Under the pieces are notes generated by a model, which did no database searches, was not told the DNA's origin, and saw only the letters and a list, made by a program, of their open reading frames with translations. Below are positions 10,344 through 21,835 of a stretch of DNA of 64,000 nucleotides, one piece after another. The stretch spans positions 35,589,454 to 35,653,453 of the forward strand of contig CM031601.1 in assembly GCA_018398815.1 (NCBI GenBank). Reading direction: 5' to 3'. Source of the DNA: Conus ventricosus (lineage: Eukaryota; Mollusca; Gastropoda; Neogastropoda; Conidae). Made by a program: the position numbers and the translations under genes. The first letter of the stretch is position 1; each line of letters starts with the position of its first letter.

Positions 10344-11469
10344 CTGATGTTGCTGACATGCACTGTGGGGGGAACGGTCGTCGAGCACTGACTGGAGAAG
10401 GATTCCTGGTTATGGCCCCTTCCTTTTCAACGCAAGTCTGTCTTGTACAGCTGGGTATTTTAGCTGGGACGGGTTTTGATGTTTTCTCCGCTTGCTGATC
10501 GGAAATGGAAGACACTGGTCCAAGGTTTTATTATCATTCCTGTTTTTGTATGTCATGTATTAACCTGTGAATTCCTAAGTTTTGTGGAGTGCTCTAGAAC
10601 TTTTGGGCATTGTAAACGTTTCAGGTATTGTATATATGTTTTAGATAATACAGATATGTATGCGCCTACCTGCTCTTCACCTTCCTCTTTCTTACCCGCC
10701 CATCTCTCCATTCCTCCTCCTACCAAAACTTCTGAACCAATTCTGAACTTTCTTCCTGCCCTCCCTCCATTTCTCTTTCCCACTTGTCTTGGACTTGAAC
10801 GTTTTTAACTCTGATTTAAGATAACGAGTTTAATTCTCAGTTTACTCACTAATGACGTGCAAGTTCCATCTCAGTAGGTATTTCACTGAGGAAGACATTA
10901 AATGTCCTGATGTTGCTGACATGCACTGTGGGGGAACGGTCGTCGAGCACTGACTGGAGAAGGATTCCTGGTTATGGCCCCTTCCTTTTCAACGCACATC
11001 TGTCTTGTACAGCTGGGTATTTTAGCTGGGACGGGTTTTGATGTTTTCTCCGCTTGCTGATCGGAAATGGAAGACACTGGTCCAAGGTTTTATTATCATT
11101 CCTGTTTTTGTATGTCATGTATTAACCTGTGAATTCCTACGTTTTGTGGAGTGCTCTAGAACTTTTGGGCATTGTAAACGTTTCAGGTATTGTATATATG
11201 TTTTAGATAATACAGATATGTATGCGCCTACCTGCTCTTCACCTTCCTCTTTCTTACCCGCCCATCTCTCCATTCCTCCTCCTACCAAAACTTCTGAACC
11301 AATTCTGAAACTTTCTTCCTGCCCTCCCTCCATTTCTCTTTCCCACTTGTCTTGGACTTGAACGTTTTTAACTCTGATTTAAGATAACGAGTTTAATTCT
11401 CAGTTTACTCACTAATGACGTGCAAGTTCCATCTCAGTAGGTATTTCACTGAGGAAGACATTAAATGTC
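10344..11469 (+). repeat. 563 bp tandem duplication, two near-identical copies
   Basis: Copy 1 is 10344-10906 and copy 2 is 10907-11469, head to tail with no spacer. Both start CTGATGTTGCTGACATGCAC and end GAAGACATTAAATGTC. Only a few differences were noticed (a G-run length, CAAG/CACA near 10433/10996, AAG/ACG near 10578/11140). No protein domain is recognised in the unit. The similarity implies a recent duplication or an assembly artefact. Confidence 0.95.
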
Positions 11470-11526
11470 GAAAATTTCGGGGAAATTTGACATTGTTTGT
11501 TGTATTGTTTTCAGACTGGAAGACTG

Positions 11527-11549
11527 CACACACACACACACACACACAC

Positions 11550-11594
<45 letters not shown>

Positions 11595-11601
11595 AGAAGA
11601 G

Positions 11602-11661
<60 letters not shown>
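11527..11661 (+). repeat. Compound (CA)n-(GA)n microsatellite
   Basis: CA tract at 11527-11590 passes directly into a GA tract to 11661. Open frames through it are artefacts of the repeat. Confidence 0.95.
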
Positions 11662-11699
11662 CGCACGCATACCTTGGTGGTAAGAATACCACAGAATTA

Positions 11700-11975
11700 T
11701 AGATGATGCCATTTGATGCCAAGGGAGTACAGACACAATCATCCGTGCCTCCCTGATGAGAATGATCCAGTAGACGAAAGACTTCGGAGTAGGCGATAGG
11801 AACGGTTCTGTCTTCAGGATGGGTTACAACGGTTCCCATGTGCTGCAGTGACGACCATGTCCTTCCCACCTTTTTCGTCAATGTTTGCCAAGTTGTTAAT
11901 GTAATGACGGATGAATTGTTAGCCTGCACCTGTTTTCGCCCACTTAGTTCAACATGATATTGTTTGGTCAATCAA
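11700..11975 (-). repeat. Dispersed repeat copy 1, unknown
   Basis: This segment is a diverged homologue of 12872-13085: both carry TTTGATGCCAA at one end and TCAATATGATATTG/TCAATATTAC-like sequence at the other, with matching blocks between. Copy 1 is open on the minus strand for about 90 codons (e.g. VGRTWSSLQHMGTVVTHPED), while copy 2 is not. I do not recognise the peptide, so I call it a repeat rather than a gene. Confidence 0.45.
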
Positions 11976-12302
11976 TGGGAGATTGCATCTCTTAAGAGAT
12001 CCAAGTAAAGCTGTTCTGCACAATTCTTAGCTGCTGACAGCAGCAGAGCTGACCACTCTCACTGTTGTGACACCTTTTGACCTCCCTTGGATCCTCTTAA
12101 ATACGCTTTAAAATTCTCCTCTTCATTTTATACTGTGCACATAATGATTTTAGTTTTTCAGCAAACTATTTCCTTACCACACTTTCTTTTCGTTTTACTA
12201 TTCGACCCTTCGCTGGCTGCTTTGGGATGTTGTTGGATTCTATTTTTGAACGCTTGGTGAGAATACTACATAATCATAAAGTGTGGTATATCTCAAGGAA
12301 TA

Positions 12303-12871
12303 AAGGTGGCAGAGTGGTTAAGACGTTCGCCTGCCAATCCAACGTGTGAGAAGTGCGTGGGTTCGAGCCCTGCCTTTTTCGCCCTTCCTTTCCCAGTTTG
12401 AATGACAACTGAACGTCAAGTCCATCGGATGGGGACTATAAGCGAGTCGGACCCGTGTGCCTTCCTGGCTCCCTGCACATGTTAAAGAACCCACGGCAGT
12501 CGAAAATCGGAAAGAGCAGAGGGGTTCCCCCGCTGCCCTGGCAATATTACCAAGCCACAAAAATGGTCACTTACTGTTATCGTGTACCATCGTGTACCGG
12601 TGGAAATGGAGGACACGTATAAACATCGCATGCATCCTATGTGAGAAACTGGAGGAATAAATGAGATAAATGAAAATGAGTGACTGATATTTGAATGGTA
12701 CGGGAAACGACTGAGTGAGCGCCAGTAGGCTGCTCTTCGGCCGGCTCTACCTGGGTAGGCAGCCTGTTGAGTGAGTGAGGTAAGTGTGTTTATTGTAAAG
12801 CGCTTAGAGCTTGGTCTGTGACCGAGGATAGGCGCTATATAAATACCCAATATAATAATAATATAATAATT
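12303..12871 (+). mobile_element. tRNA-derived SINE (S3), (TAA)n tail
   Basis: The tRNA-like head has a Ser/Leu-type A box TGGCAGAGTGG (12307-12317) and B box GGTTCGAGCC (12360-12369). The body includes CACATGTTAAAGAACCCACG (about 12476-12495), and the 3' domain ends GATAGGCGCTATATAAATAC with a TAA-type tail. From GCATGCATCCTATGTGAG onward it matches the 3' domain of S1 and S4, but its head is unrelated to S1 and S2. Confidence 0.9.
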
Positions 12872-13085
12872 TGATGCCAAAGGATCACCCATAATCAGCC
12901 TGATAAGTCCGATCCAATAGATGCAAAGACCTCGGACCTGACGACATGAATGGGTCTCGTATGCCGCTTATGTACAGTTGCACGTTCCTTTCCTTCACCC
13001 TTTTTATTTTAGAATAATACTTGTAAAATCATTAATATAATGATGGAGAAATTGTTATCTTGTACTTATTTTCCCCACTTATGAA
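12872..13085 (-). repeat. Dispersed repeat copy 2, unknown
   Basis: Diverged partner of 11700-11975, abutting the tail of SINE S3. The reading frame open in copy 1 is broken here. Confidence 0.4.
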
Positions 13086-13151
13086 TCATATATTCAATAT
13101 TACACACTCGTTGACTGACAGAAACCAGTTTGTCAGATTAACTCATAGTTT

Positions 13152-13183
13152 TACACACACACACACACACACACCACACACAG

Positions 13184-13258
<75 letters not shown>
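13152..13258. repeat. (CA)n-(TG)n inverted microsatellite
   Basis: A CA tract (13152-13182) is followed after GTA by a TG tract to 13258, so the two arms are reverse complements. The stretch 13259-14240 has an A-rich patch (13668-13695), AT-rich patches and a C run (14050-14064), and no supportable gene. Confidence 0.9.
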
Positions 13259-14240
13259 GTTTGTTGTTGTTGTTCTAATCAACGTGTGACATGGAGACCA
13301 ACAGATCTAGAGGGAAAAGAATACCAGTTTAAGCAACATCTGAAATTCACATCTAATGGGTATTGTGTCTTCATAATATAGTAACACTTTCAACACAGAT
13401 TCACACAATCAAACAATGCAAGAAAAGCTGACTCTACCAGTACACCAGCTTTGTACCAGGCTCACATCACCGTTGCCACGTTACCGAACTAAGTGGAGGA
13501 TAAAAAAAAAGCAAATGGTTGGGTGGAATCATTGAGAATGCACTTTAAAAAATGCCTAGGTCAAAAGATATCCCAATCATGGGTAAATGTCCTGCATCTA
13601 AAACTGGGCCTAATGATTCTGTTCACAGAGCTTACACCAGTGCCTTGTTCATTGCTCGCTGCAGCCAAAAAGAAAAAAAGAAAAAAAAGAAAGAAACAGG
13701 AGGTGGTGGTAGATGCTGGGTCAGCAAGCTGTAATTGTATGAAGGACGACAGCAGTCATAGTGCATATGACTTAATGTTAAGTAAGCAAGCAGTGATTGT
13801 GTGAATAACAACAGCAACCAATAAAAAATAAAATAAAATAAAAAAATATATAAAAAACATCAACCATAGTGCCTTCAACTTCAATGTATGTAGAAAATAT
13901 CCCCATTAATGCAGATAACTTAATACAAGGAGCAGTCTAGACTGGAACAAGGTATGGAAACCGCTAGTCATAACCGTTACAGATGTAACACGCCAATATC
14001 TTCTTAACATCATGATGTGGTCAGATTTGTTCAACGCCTGTGTATAAAGGACCCCCCCCCCCCCTCCTCTCCCCCAGCTGTTTCAGTTTGTTTGTGTTGA
14101 AGATAACTGTTTAGAAAAATCATTACACAGATCTGTTTCCATACCGTGAGCGTCTTCATGTCACGAATCCATCATGTTTTTGGCCTGTTATTTTTCTATT
14201 AACGCTCAATTTACCGCAACAACAGCATCAACAAACATCA

Positions 14241-14422
14241 ATTAAATTCTGTGAATTAATTAATATAATACAACAACTTAAATTTACATGACTACTTTAC
14301 GCTTATTTTTTAAAATGAAAGCTTTCACTTAATTAAATTCCTCGAATTAATTAATTTAATACAACAACTTAAATTTACATGACTACTTTACGCTTATTTT
14401 TTAAATGCAAGCTTTTAAGTGA
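14241..14422 (+). repeat. 91 bp tandem duplication
   Basis: Two copies (14241-14331, 14332-14422) share ACAACTTAAATTTACATGAC and the following TACTTTACGCTTATTTTTTA, with few differences. AT-rich; no coding signal. Confidence 0.9.
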
Positions 14423-14721
14423 GAGACCTTCACACCACACATGCTTATGAGAACAAGCGATGTATTCTATCTGTCTCTGTGCAGTGTGCCCGTCTGTTAC
14501 TTGATGTACATCACACTTTCCAGCTGACTTTCTCCAACACTGTCATGGTGACTGATTAGCATACGGGGCAGACCAAGAGGATATCAATTTTGTGCCAGAA
14601 AGTCGCATCGGTCGCATTTTAATGCGAACATAGGGCGAACCGAAGCGATGTCGGATTTCAAGACAGTCAAACACGCCTCGCTATTGGAATTCATATGCCC
14701 CAAAGACACCATACTTTCTGT

Positions 14722-14815
14722 CAGCCGGAATATCTCAGCAGGGGAGCGTTGGTCTGTAAATCTGAAGGTCCCTGGTTCGATCCAGCGTTTACAAATCCCC
14801 CCCCCCCCCCCCCCA
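14722..14815 (+). mobile_element. SINE head fragment (S6) running into poly(C)
   Basis: GCCGGAATATCTCAGCAGGG followed by a tRNA-like anticodon arm (CTGTAAATC) and B box GGTTCGATCC (14774-14783). The fold is degenerate and lacks a base in the T loop, so it is not a functional tRNA. The element is truncated at the C run. Confidence 0.6.
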
Positions 14816-15166
14816 TTGTTTTCTTCAAGGATTTGGAAGTGGGTCCAAAAGCAAATAGTGAAGGGGTCAGGAGTGGGAAAGGGAGGGCCAGGGAAAGGGT
14901 AACAAGGGGGGGGGGGGGGGAGGGAGAAGGAGAACATTGGGGGAAGGAGGAGAAGAAGGGGAATAGAGATGGCGAAAGTGGATGAAGGGATGGAGGAAGG
15001 AGAAGGGAAAGGTACAAACAGGAAAAGGAGAAAGGGAGGGGGGGGGGCGGGGGGGGGGGGCAGAGGAATGGGAGGATGAGGAAACGGAGTGGGCGGGGGA
15101 GGAAAGGTGAGACAGGACGGATGGATGGACGCAGAGGGCAGCGGATGGGTGGGGAGGGGAGGCAGC

Positions 15167-15240
<74 letters not shown>

Positions 15241-15270
15241 CGTGCGTGCGTAAGTGCGTAAGTGCGTAAG

Positions 15271-15352
<82 letters not shown>
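14816..15352 (+). repeat. Purine-rich stretch then (GT)n microsatellite
   Basis: 14860-15170 is almost all G and A on the plus strand, with several G runs. 15171-15352 is GT with a short GTGC/GTAA-type interruption. Proline/leucine- or His/Thr-rich open frames on the minus strand come from this composition. 15353-15590 holds nothing recognisable. Confidence 0.9.
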
Positions 15353-15353
<1 letters not shown>

Positions 15354-15593
15354 CAACATCCACGCTATCCGCAAATCCAATAAGCAATGTACAGATTTTT
15401 GTTGATTGTTTGTTTATTACCAACGTGTTGTACGGTCCTCAGGTGCCCAGGATCATACAGTGTGAGATGACGTGCTGCAGAATGAATCATGACGTCATAC
15501 ACTGTCCACCCATCCACTGTAAGCTGTAGCCGTACATTTCCTACTTCTACAACTGGAGGATGCTAGGACCCGCTGACCCTCCAGCGGAATGGC

Positions 15594-17148
15594 CCATCAG
15601 AGGACTGGTGCATCAGAGGACTGGTCTATCAGAGGACTGGTCTATCAGAGGACTGGTGCATCAGAGGACTGGTGCATCAGAGGACTGGTGCATCAGAGGA
15701 CTGGTCTATCAGAGGACTGGTGCATCAGAGGACTGGTGCATCAGAGGACTGGTGCATCAGAGGACTGGTCTATCAGAGGACTGGTCTATCAGAGGACTGG
15801 TCTATCAGAGGACTGGTGCATCAGAGGACTGGTCTATCAGAGGACTAGTCTATCAGATGACTGGTCTATCAGAGGACTGGTGCATCAGAGGACTGGTCTA
15901 TCAGAGGACTGGTGCATCAGAGGACTGGTCTATCAGAGGACTGGTGCATCAGAGGAAGGACTGGTCTATAAGAGGACTGGTCTATCAGAGGACTGGTCTA
16001 TCAGAGGACTGGTGCATCTGTCTATCAGAGGACTGGTGCATCAGAGGACTGGTGCATCAGAGGACTGGTCTATCAGAGGACTGGTCTATCAGAGGACTGG
16101 TGCATCAGAGGACTGGTCTATCAGAGGACTGGTGCATCAGAGGACTGGTCTATCAGAGGACTGGTGCATCAGAGGACTGGTGCATCAGAGGACTGGTCTA
16201 TCAGAGGACTGGTGCATCAGAGGACTGGTCTATAAGAGGACTGGTCTATCAGAGGACTGGTGCATCAGGGGACTGGTGCATCAGAGGACTGGTCTATCAG
16301 AGGACTGGTCTATCAGAGGACTGGTGCATCAGAGGACTGGTGCATAAGAGGACTGGTCTATCAGAGGAATGGTGCATCAGAGGAATGGTGCATCAGAGGA
16401 CTGGTCTATCAGAGGACTGGTGCATCAGAGGACTGATCTATCAGAGGACTGGTCTATAGGAGGACTGGTGCATCAGAGGACTGGTCTATAAGAGGACTGG
16501 TGCATCAGAGGACTGGTGCATCAGAGGACTGGTGCATCAGAGGACTGGTCTATCAGAGGACTGGTGCGTCAGAGGACTGGCCCATCAGAGGACTGGTGCA
16601 TCAGAGGACTGGTGCATCAGAGGACTGGTGCATCAGAGGACTGGTGCATCAGAGGACTGGTCTATCAGAGGACTGGTGCATCAGAGGACTGGTCTATCAG
16701 AGGACTGGTCTATAAGAGGACTGGTGCATCAGAGGACTAGTCTATCAGAGGACTGGTGCATCAGAGGACTGGTCTATCAGAGGACTGGTCTATCAGAGGA
16801 CTGGTGCATCAGAGGACTGGTCTATCAGAGGACTGGTCTATCAGAGGACTGGTGCATCAGAGGACTGGTCTATCAGAGGACTGGTGCATCAGAGGACTGG
16901 TGAATCAGAGGACTGGTGCATTAGAGGACTGGTCTATCAGAGGACTGGTCTATCAGAGGACTGGTCTATCAGAGGACTGGTGCATCAGAGGACTGGTCTA
17001 TCAGAGGACTGGTGCATCAGAGGACTAGTCTATCAGAGGACTGGTGCATCAGAGGACTAGTCTATCAGAGGACTGGTCTATCAGAGGACTGGTGCATCAG
17101 AGGACTGGTCTATCAGAGGACTGGTCTATCAGAGGACTGGTGCATCAG
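15594..17148 (+). repeat. 16 bp minisatellite, about 97 units, two unit types
   Basis: Units read AGAGGACTGGTGCATC or AGAGGACTGGTCTATC in irregular order, with rare variants (for example an added GGA near 15955, AGAGGAATGG near 16365-16390, a lost segment near 16015). Because 16 is not divisible by 3 and the unit lacks stops, all three plus frames stay open and give a 16-residue peptide repeat. There are no splice signals or domains, so it is not treated as a gene. Confidence 0.97.
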
Positions 17149-17221
17149 TGTGAAGATCAACTGAAGACATACTCTGTCACTGAAATTACTATCTCCATAA
17201 CGCCCAGAAGCGCGCGCCTGT

Positions 17222-17236
17222 ACACACACGCACGAA

Positions 17237-17301
<65 letters not shown>

Positions 17302-17369
17302 TCACTCACTCACTGGCACGCACGCACGTACGCATGCACGCATACGCGCACGCACGCACGCATGCACAC

Positions 17370-17414
<45 letters not shown>

Positions 17415-17469
17415 CACACACACACACACACTTACTCATTCATACAGGCATACACCACACACACGCACA

Positions 17470-17500
<31 letters not shown>

Positions 17501-17536
17501 ACCACACACACACAACACACAACAAAACCATACCCT

Positions 17537-17582
<46 letters not shown>

Positions 17583-17610
17583 CACCACCACGCACGCACG
17601 CACATACTCA

Positions 17611-17679
<69 letters not shown>

Positions 17680-17715
17680 ACACACACACACTCAAGCGCG
17701 CGCGGTGCGGGCGCA

Positions 17716-17757
<42 letters not shown>

Positions 17758-17880
17758 ACACACACACAACACACACACATAACACACACACACATCCACT
17801 CGCGCGCGCAGCACACACACACACATACACACCGCGCGCGCGTGCGCGCGCGTACGTGCGTACACCCACGTATAATCACA
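17222..17880 (+). repeat. CA-rich microsatellite block with CG-rich islands
   Basis: Several CA tracts are separated by CACGCACG, CGCGCGCG and ACAACAC patches. The alternating purine-pyrimidine composition favours Z-DNA. 17881-18060 is (ACAG)-like. Confidence 0.95.
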
Positions 17881-18059
17881 CTATATCACAGAGAAAGAAC
17901 AGACAGACAGGCAGACGAGACACAGACAGAATACAGAGACAGAAAGACAAGACAGACAAAGACAGAGACCGAGAGGGAGGGGCAGTTCAACAAAGCCGAA
18001 GAAGTCATTCAAAGCAAACAAACTAAATAGTTTTCATCATATAATTGACGTCCCTTTTT

Positions 18060-20115
18060 GTTCTTGTTATTAATAGATCTGAAACCAATTAACAATTACC
18101 CAAACCCAGTTACAAACATTGAGCAGACAGACCTCAATGGTTGCACAACACCAAACGACCCACCGCTTTACAAGATGGGGTTCAGCTGCATGTGCCAAAA
18201 GCGTGTTCCGACCCTGTGGCCACCAACACTGGCGCCCCCAAGGCTGCATGCTGTCTCCTGCTCTCTTCACCCTGTACACTGCCGATTGTCGCAGCAAGGA
18301 GGATTCTACTCTGCTGATCAAGTCTGCAGACGACACCTCGCTGACTGGCCTCATCCTCAAGAACGACGAAACAGTGACAGGCAAGTCGTGGATGAACTGG
18401 CTGGTGCAGCACGAATCATCTGGAGCTGATTAGGAGATTGTCGTGGACTTCAGGAAGAGCAAGCCCAGCACCGAGCCCCTCGTCATCAATGGTGAGCCAG
18501 TCGAGATCGTCGAGTACTACAAGTACTTAGGTACTATCATCGACAACCAGCTAGACTGGTCTCCCAATGTAGATGCTGTGTCTAAGAAGGCAAACCAGAG
18601 ACTTTTCTTCCTGAGAAAGCTGCGACAATTCCGTGTCAGCCCACAGATCCTCTGTTTTTACTATCAGTCGACCATTCAGAGTGTACTGGCCTTCAACTTT
18701 ACAAGAGTGGGAAAGGACTTGGAAAATGGAATTTCATCCCCAGAAGTGCCAAGTGTTGCGTATATGTAATAAACGCTCACCAACTAGATCAGAATATTCT
18801 ATTCATAATACTATTCTTAAAGAAACCAATGCTGCAAAATATTTAGGCGTGATTATAGATAGTCGTCTCAAATGGAAAGAACATTACAATTTAGTATGTA
18901 AGAAAGCAAATAACATCTTAGCTTTCTTATACAGGAATATCAACGACTGCCCCAAAAAGGTTAAAGACGACTGCTACAAAACACTGGTTAGACCAGTACT
19001 GGAATATGGTTGCTCAGTTTGGGATCCTTACCATCTAAAGGACATTGATAACCTCGAAAAGATTCAGAAGAGAGCAGCACGGTTCGTAACAGGCAACCAC
19101 TTCAGAGAAAAGGGGAATACTAGGAAGAACATGAGGAAATTAGAATGGAAACCCTTAGAAGAGAGAAGAGCTTTTATCAAACTTAATATCTTCTTCAAAT
19201 GCAGAGCTAAACTAATTGACATCCAAATGGAACAACTACTATTGAATAAAAGTAGCACCAGGAGTGGCGGTCAATGTTATACCATACCTGCATCAAATAC
19301 TGACAGCCACTTACATTCATTTTATCCTAGTTCTGTACGGCTGTGGAACTCACTGCCGGGACCCATCGAGATTGCCACAAGTGCAGTCTCATTTAAAAAG
19401 CAAATTGATACGACAGTTTTGAGATCTGCATATTGACGATTTTCTATTTTAACTTCCCCAGATATTTTATGGTTACCTGGGCCTGAATCTGGCCATTGCT
19501 TTTAACTTTTTGAATATCGAGTGCGACCCCTTGTTGCCAAATTTTGCTCCAGGGGCCAACAGACTGACTAGCACTATTTTATGTTATTTTATTTTACTTT
19601 TTAACATGCGCGCTGGTGACCTACTCGTTTTTGAGTGAACCAGTATTTTAGAAAGAAAAAAAAACAGCTTTATTACCACAGTAGTGCCAAGACGACAGAC
19701 ATGGACCGGCTGGAGAAGGTAGTCAGCAAGGCAGCCTCCATCATGGGGAAGATCTTGTGCCCCTGAGCGCATGGTTCCCAGGTGTGGTGTGTGTGTGTGT
19801 GTGTGTGAGATTCTGTTTTGGCGGTGTGTGTGCGTGTGATTCCGTATTGGTGCGGTGGGTGGTGGGGTGTGGGGAAGGGGTTCTAGGATGCGTGCGTGCA
19901 TGTGTTAATATTTATATATATGTACAGACTGACACAAGATGGATAAATGAATTGACAAGGAATGACCGAGCACAGTAGAAAGAGTGGAATATTTTTAATG
20001 ATATACATGTTTATGATTTGTGAACTGTGCTGATGGCTCCACAAACAAATTTTCCTTGTATTCTATGAGGATGAATAAAATATCGTGTATCGTGTGTATC
20101 GTGGGACTTGCATGA
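18060..20115 (+). mobile_element. Outer LINE, interrupted by a second LINE
   Basis: Reverse transcriptase pieces before the insertion are PQGCMLSPALFTLYTADC (about 18236-18290), SADDTSL (about 18325-18345), EIVVDFRKSKPSTEPLVING and YKYLGTIIDNQLDW (about 18519-18560), ending at 18701. The C-terminal piece TTDMDRLEKVVSKAASIMG resumes at about 19694-19750, after the inserted LINE. The 3' end carries GATGAATAAAATATCG and short ATCGTGT repeats at about 20080-20110. A stop near 18430 and a frameshift show decay. The style resembles LINEs common in fish and molluscs; no clade was assigned. Confidence 0.85.
18702..19664 (+). mobile_element. Inner CR1/jockey-like LINE, 5'-truncated, A-tailed
   Basis: An open frame from 18702 to a stop at 19434-19436 encodes the palm end and C-terminus of a non-LTR reverse transcriptase: LQEWERTWKMEFHPQKCQVL at the start, KYLGVIIDSRLKWKEH (about 18838-18885), VRPVLEYGCSVWDP (about 18990-19032) and SVRLWNSLPGPIE (about 19334-19372). 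The 3' region ends in GAAAGAAAAAAAAA at 19651-19664. CAACTTTA (18694-18701) and CAGCTTTA (19665-19672) flank it as a 7/8 matching target duplication. About 240 codons remain open, so this is a relatively young insertion. Confidence 0.9.
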
Positions 20116-20380
20116 TGTGAGACACAAACATTTTACAGCAGATTCCATGAAAACCTTGTTCAGAGATGTTCCACCTGATGCGATCTTTGATTTTTTTCAT
20201 CGGATCTGAGATTTTACAGTGGAAAGATTTTTAACAAAATTTCGGATGGGTTTTTAGAAGATGTATTTTAAAGAGTTGTGTGAATTAATAATTTGTGAGT
20301 TGACTTAAACACGGTGATAGCCCTGATATGGCCCTTTGCGATCGGCTGGGCTATAAGCAACATTACCTTACCTTACCTTT
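20116..20380 (+). mobile_element. 3' end of an unidentified retroelement
   Basis: The stretch ends GCGATCGGCTGGGCTATAAG, CAACATT and a short (ACCTT)3 tail at about 20364-20379, which looks like the 3' terminus of a LINE or SINE with a simple tail. No coding part was seen. Confidence 0.4.
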
Positions 20381-21470
20381 TAAACGATTCGGAATTTAAG
20401 CAGATGCGATTTTGTACGCAACATTAGTGAGGATTACATGGCGCCAGTTTTTAATAAATCTATTCGGTTTTCCTTCTTTAGGAATGCATATAATAGTTCC
20501 TTGCCTCAGTGATACTGACAGCAGTCCCCTTTGAAACCCCTCATTCGCAGAACGCACAAGAAAATGACAAATGTCTTTTACCAAAACTTATAAAAAATCC
20601 ACAGAAAACCCACTAGGACTAAGTTCTTCATTTGTTTTAAAGCGGCTGCTGCTTCTTCACACGTGATTAGCCCTTCAGTTTAAAGTGAGTGCGTCGGGTA
20701 ATTCACTTGAAAGGTTTATATCAAACTCATCTCTATAACTGTAGAACTGTTTGTAATGTGATGTAGCCACATCAAAAATGCCCCTCTGATCTGAGAAAAC
20801 AGTGCCATCATTCTTTTCTAAAACTGGTATTGATTTGTCATCAAAATTTCTATTTTCTAAGTAGCAAAAGCAGTTGTTTTTTCCCCTTGATTGATCCGTC
20901 GAACTTTTGATCGAACTGCAATGCCTTGCACTTTAGACTGTCTTAATTCTTGTAACTGCATTTTCAATTCCTCTAAAACAGATAAGTCATCTGTTTTAAA
21001 TCTAGTTCAATATCTTTTATTCTTTTTTCTGATTCTTTTTCTTGTTTGCCATTCTGTCTTTTCTTAGATGTTGCATATGAAATTGTTCTCCCTCATCTTT
21101 CCGTCATTGAGGTTTCAAAACGGAGCTGGTCACTCACCTGGAAAGTCAGGTTATCATTTGGAATGATATCAACGTTGTCAAAGTTGTAAACTGGTATCAT
21201 GTACTGTTTTTAACTTCTTTCATGGTGTATTTTATTTGCTTAATGTAATTTTTATCTTTTGATATGCTGTTCTTGAATTTCCAGAAAGGCCGATCAAGTT
21301 TGAACTGTTCTTTTCTTAATTTCAATATAACAAACAAATGATCTGATCGATATCCTGGTTGAATAAGCACATCAGTCATCAAGTCATTGTCAATTAAAAA
21401 GTAGTAAAGTCTTGCTCGTTTATTAGGATACAGTTCTCTATAAACATCAACTAAATTATGTTTTGCACCA
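20381..21470 (-). mobile_element. L1/Tx1-like LINE fragment (endonuclease end to RT start)
   Basis: On the minus strand the endonuclease C-terminus includes PGYRSDH (21336-21356), the SDH catalytic motif of APE-type endonucleases, then FKLDRPFWKFKNSISKDKNY (about 21240-21300). The linker before the reverse transcriptase follows (RSKVRRINQGEKTTAF, about 20880-20920), then QGTIICIPKEGKPNRFIKNW (about 20430-20492), the start of the reverse transcriptase. The frame breaks several times. It is cut at the upstream side by SINE S5 and ends abruptly at 20381 against the ACCTT tail. Confidence 0.85.
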
Positions 21471-21835
21471 GCCGCCGTGGCGAAGTGGTTAGCGTCGCGG
21501 ACTCCCGGCTGGGAGGTCGTGGGTTTGAATCCCATCAGAGTCATGTGGGGGGTTTTCTGCCCCGACCGGCTCCTACCCAGAGTTGAGTTTGCTGCGGACT
21601 CAGTTGGAAAGACTGGGACCACACAGTCGAGTTTCATCCACTTAATGGATGCGTTTCTGAGAGTGTTGCTCAAATTTCCTGACCAACACTGCAGGTGTCT
21701 GTATCTCTCGGGCCTGGTTGACGCCGGGATATATTATGAAAGGAAGCGTAGAGTACATCCCTGTCATGTAGTCTCAGACCGAAATGGAAATCCGTAGCAT
21801 CATCTTAATCATCCTCATCCTCATCGATCAGCATT
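21471..21835 (+). mobile_element. tRNA-derived SINE (S5)
   Basis: A box TGGCGAAGTGG (21478-21488) and near-perfect B box GGTTTGAATCC (21522-21532) form a pol III promoter. A unique body follows (CTACCCAGAGTTGAGTTTGC, TCGGGCCTGGTTGACGCCGG), with a tail of CATCCT/CATCAT units at 21798-21830. It is unrelated in body to S1-S4. It interrupts the L1/Tx1-like fragment. Confidence 0.8.

Noticed and set aside
10105..10515. 136-codon minus-strand frame
   Set aside because: No domain recognised, no splice or conservation evidence; overlaps the duplicated block.
13493..13804. Overlapping frames with a Lys-rich stretch
   Set aside because: Lys run derives from an A-rich tract; the upstream peptide is not recognised and splice signals are poor.
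14584..15423. 279-codon minus-strand frame rich in His, Thr and Pro
   Set aside because: Composition comes entirely from CA/GT and purine-rich simple sequence.
15560..16459. 299-codon open frame with a 16-residue peptide repeat
   Set aside because: It is a by-product of a stop-free 16 bp minisatellite that is open in all three frames; no splice sites, start context or domain.
17044..18030. 328-codon Thr/His-rich frame
   Set aside because: Runs through the minisatellite end and a CA microsatellite; artefact.
18633..19436. One continuous 267-codon LINE protein
   Set aside because: The first 23 codons are an out-of-frame shadow of the outer LINE; the true inner LINE begins at about 18702.
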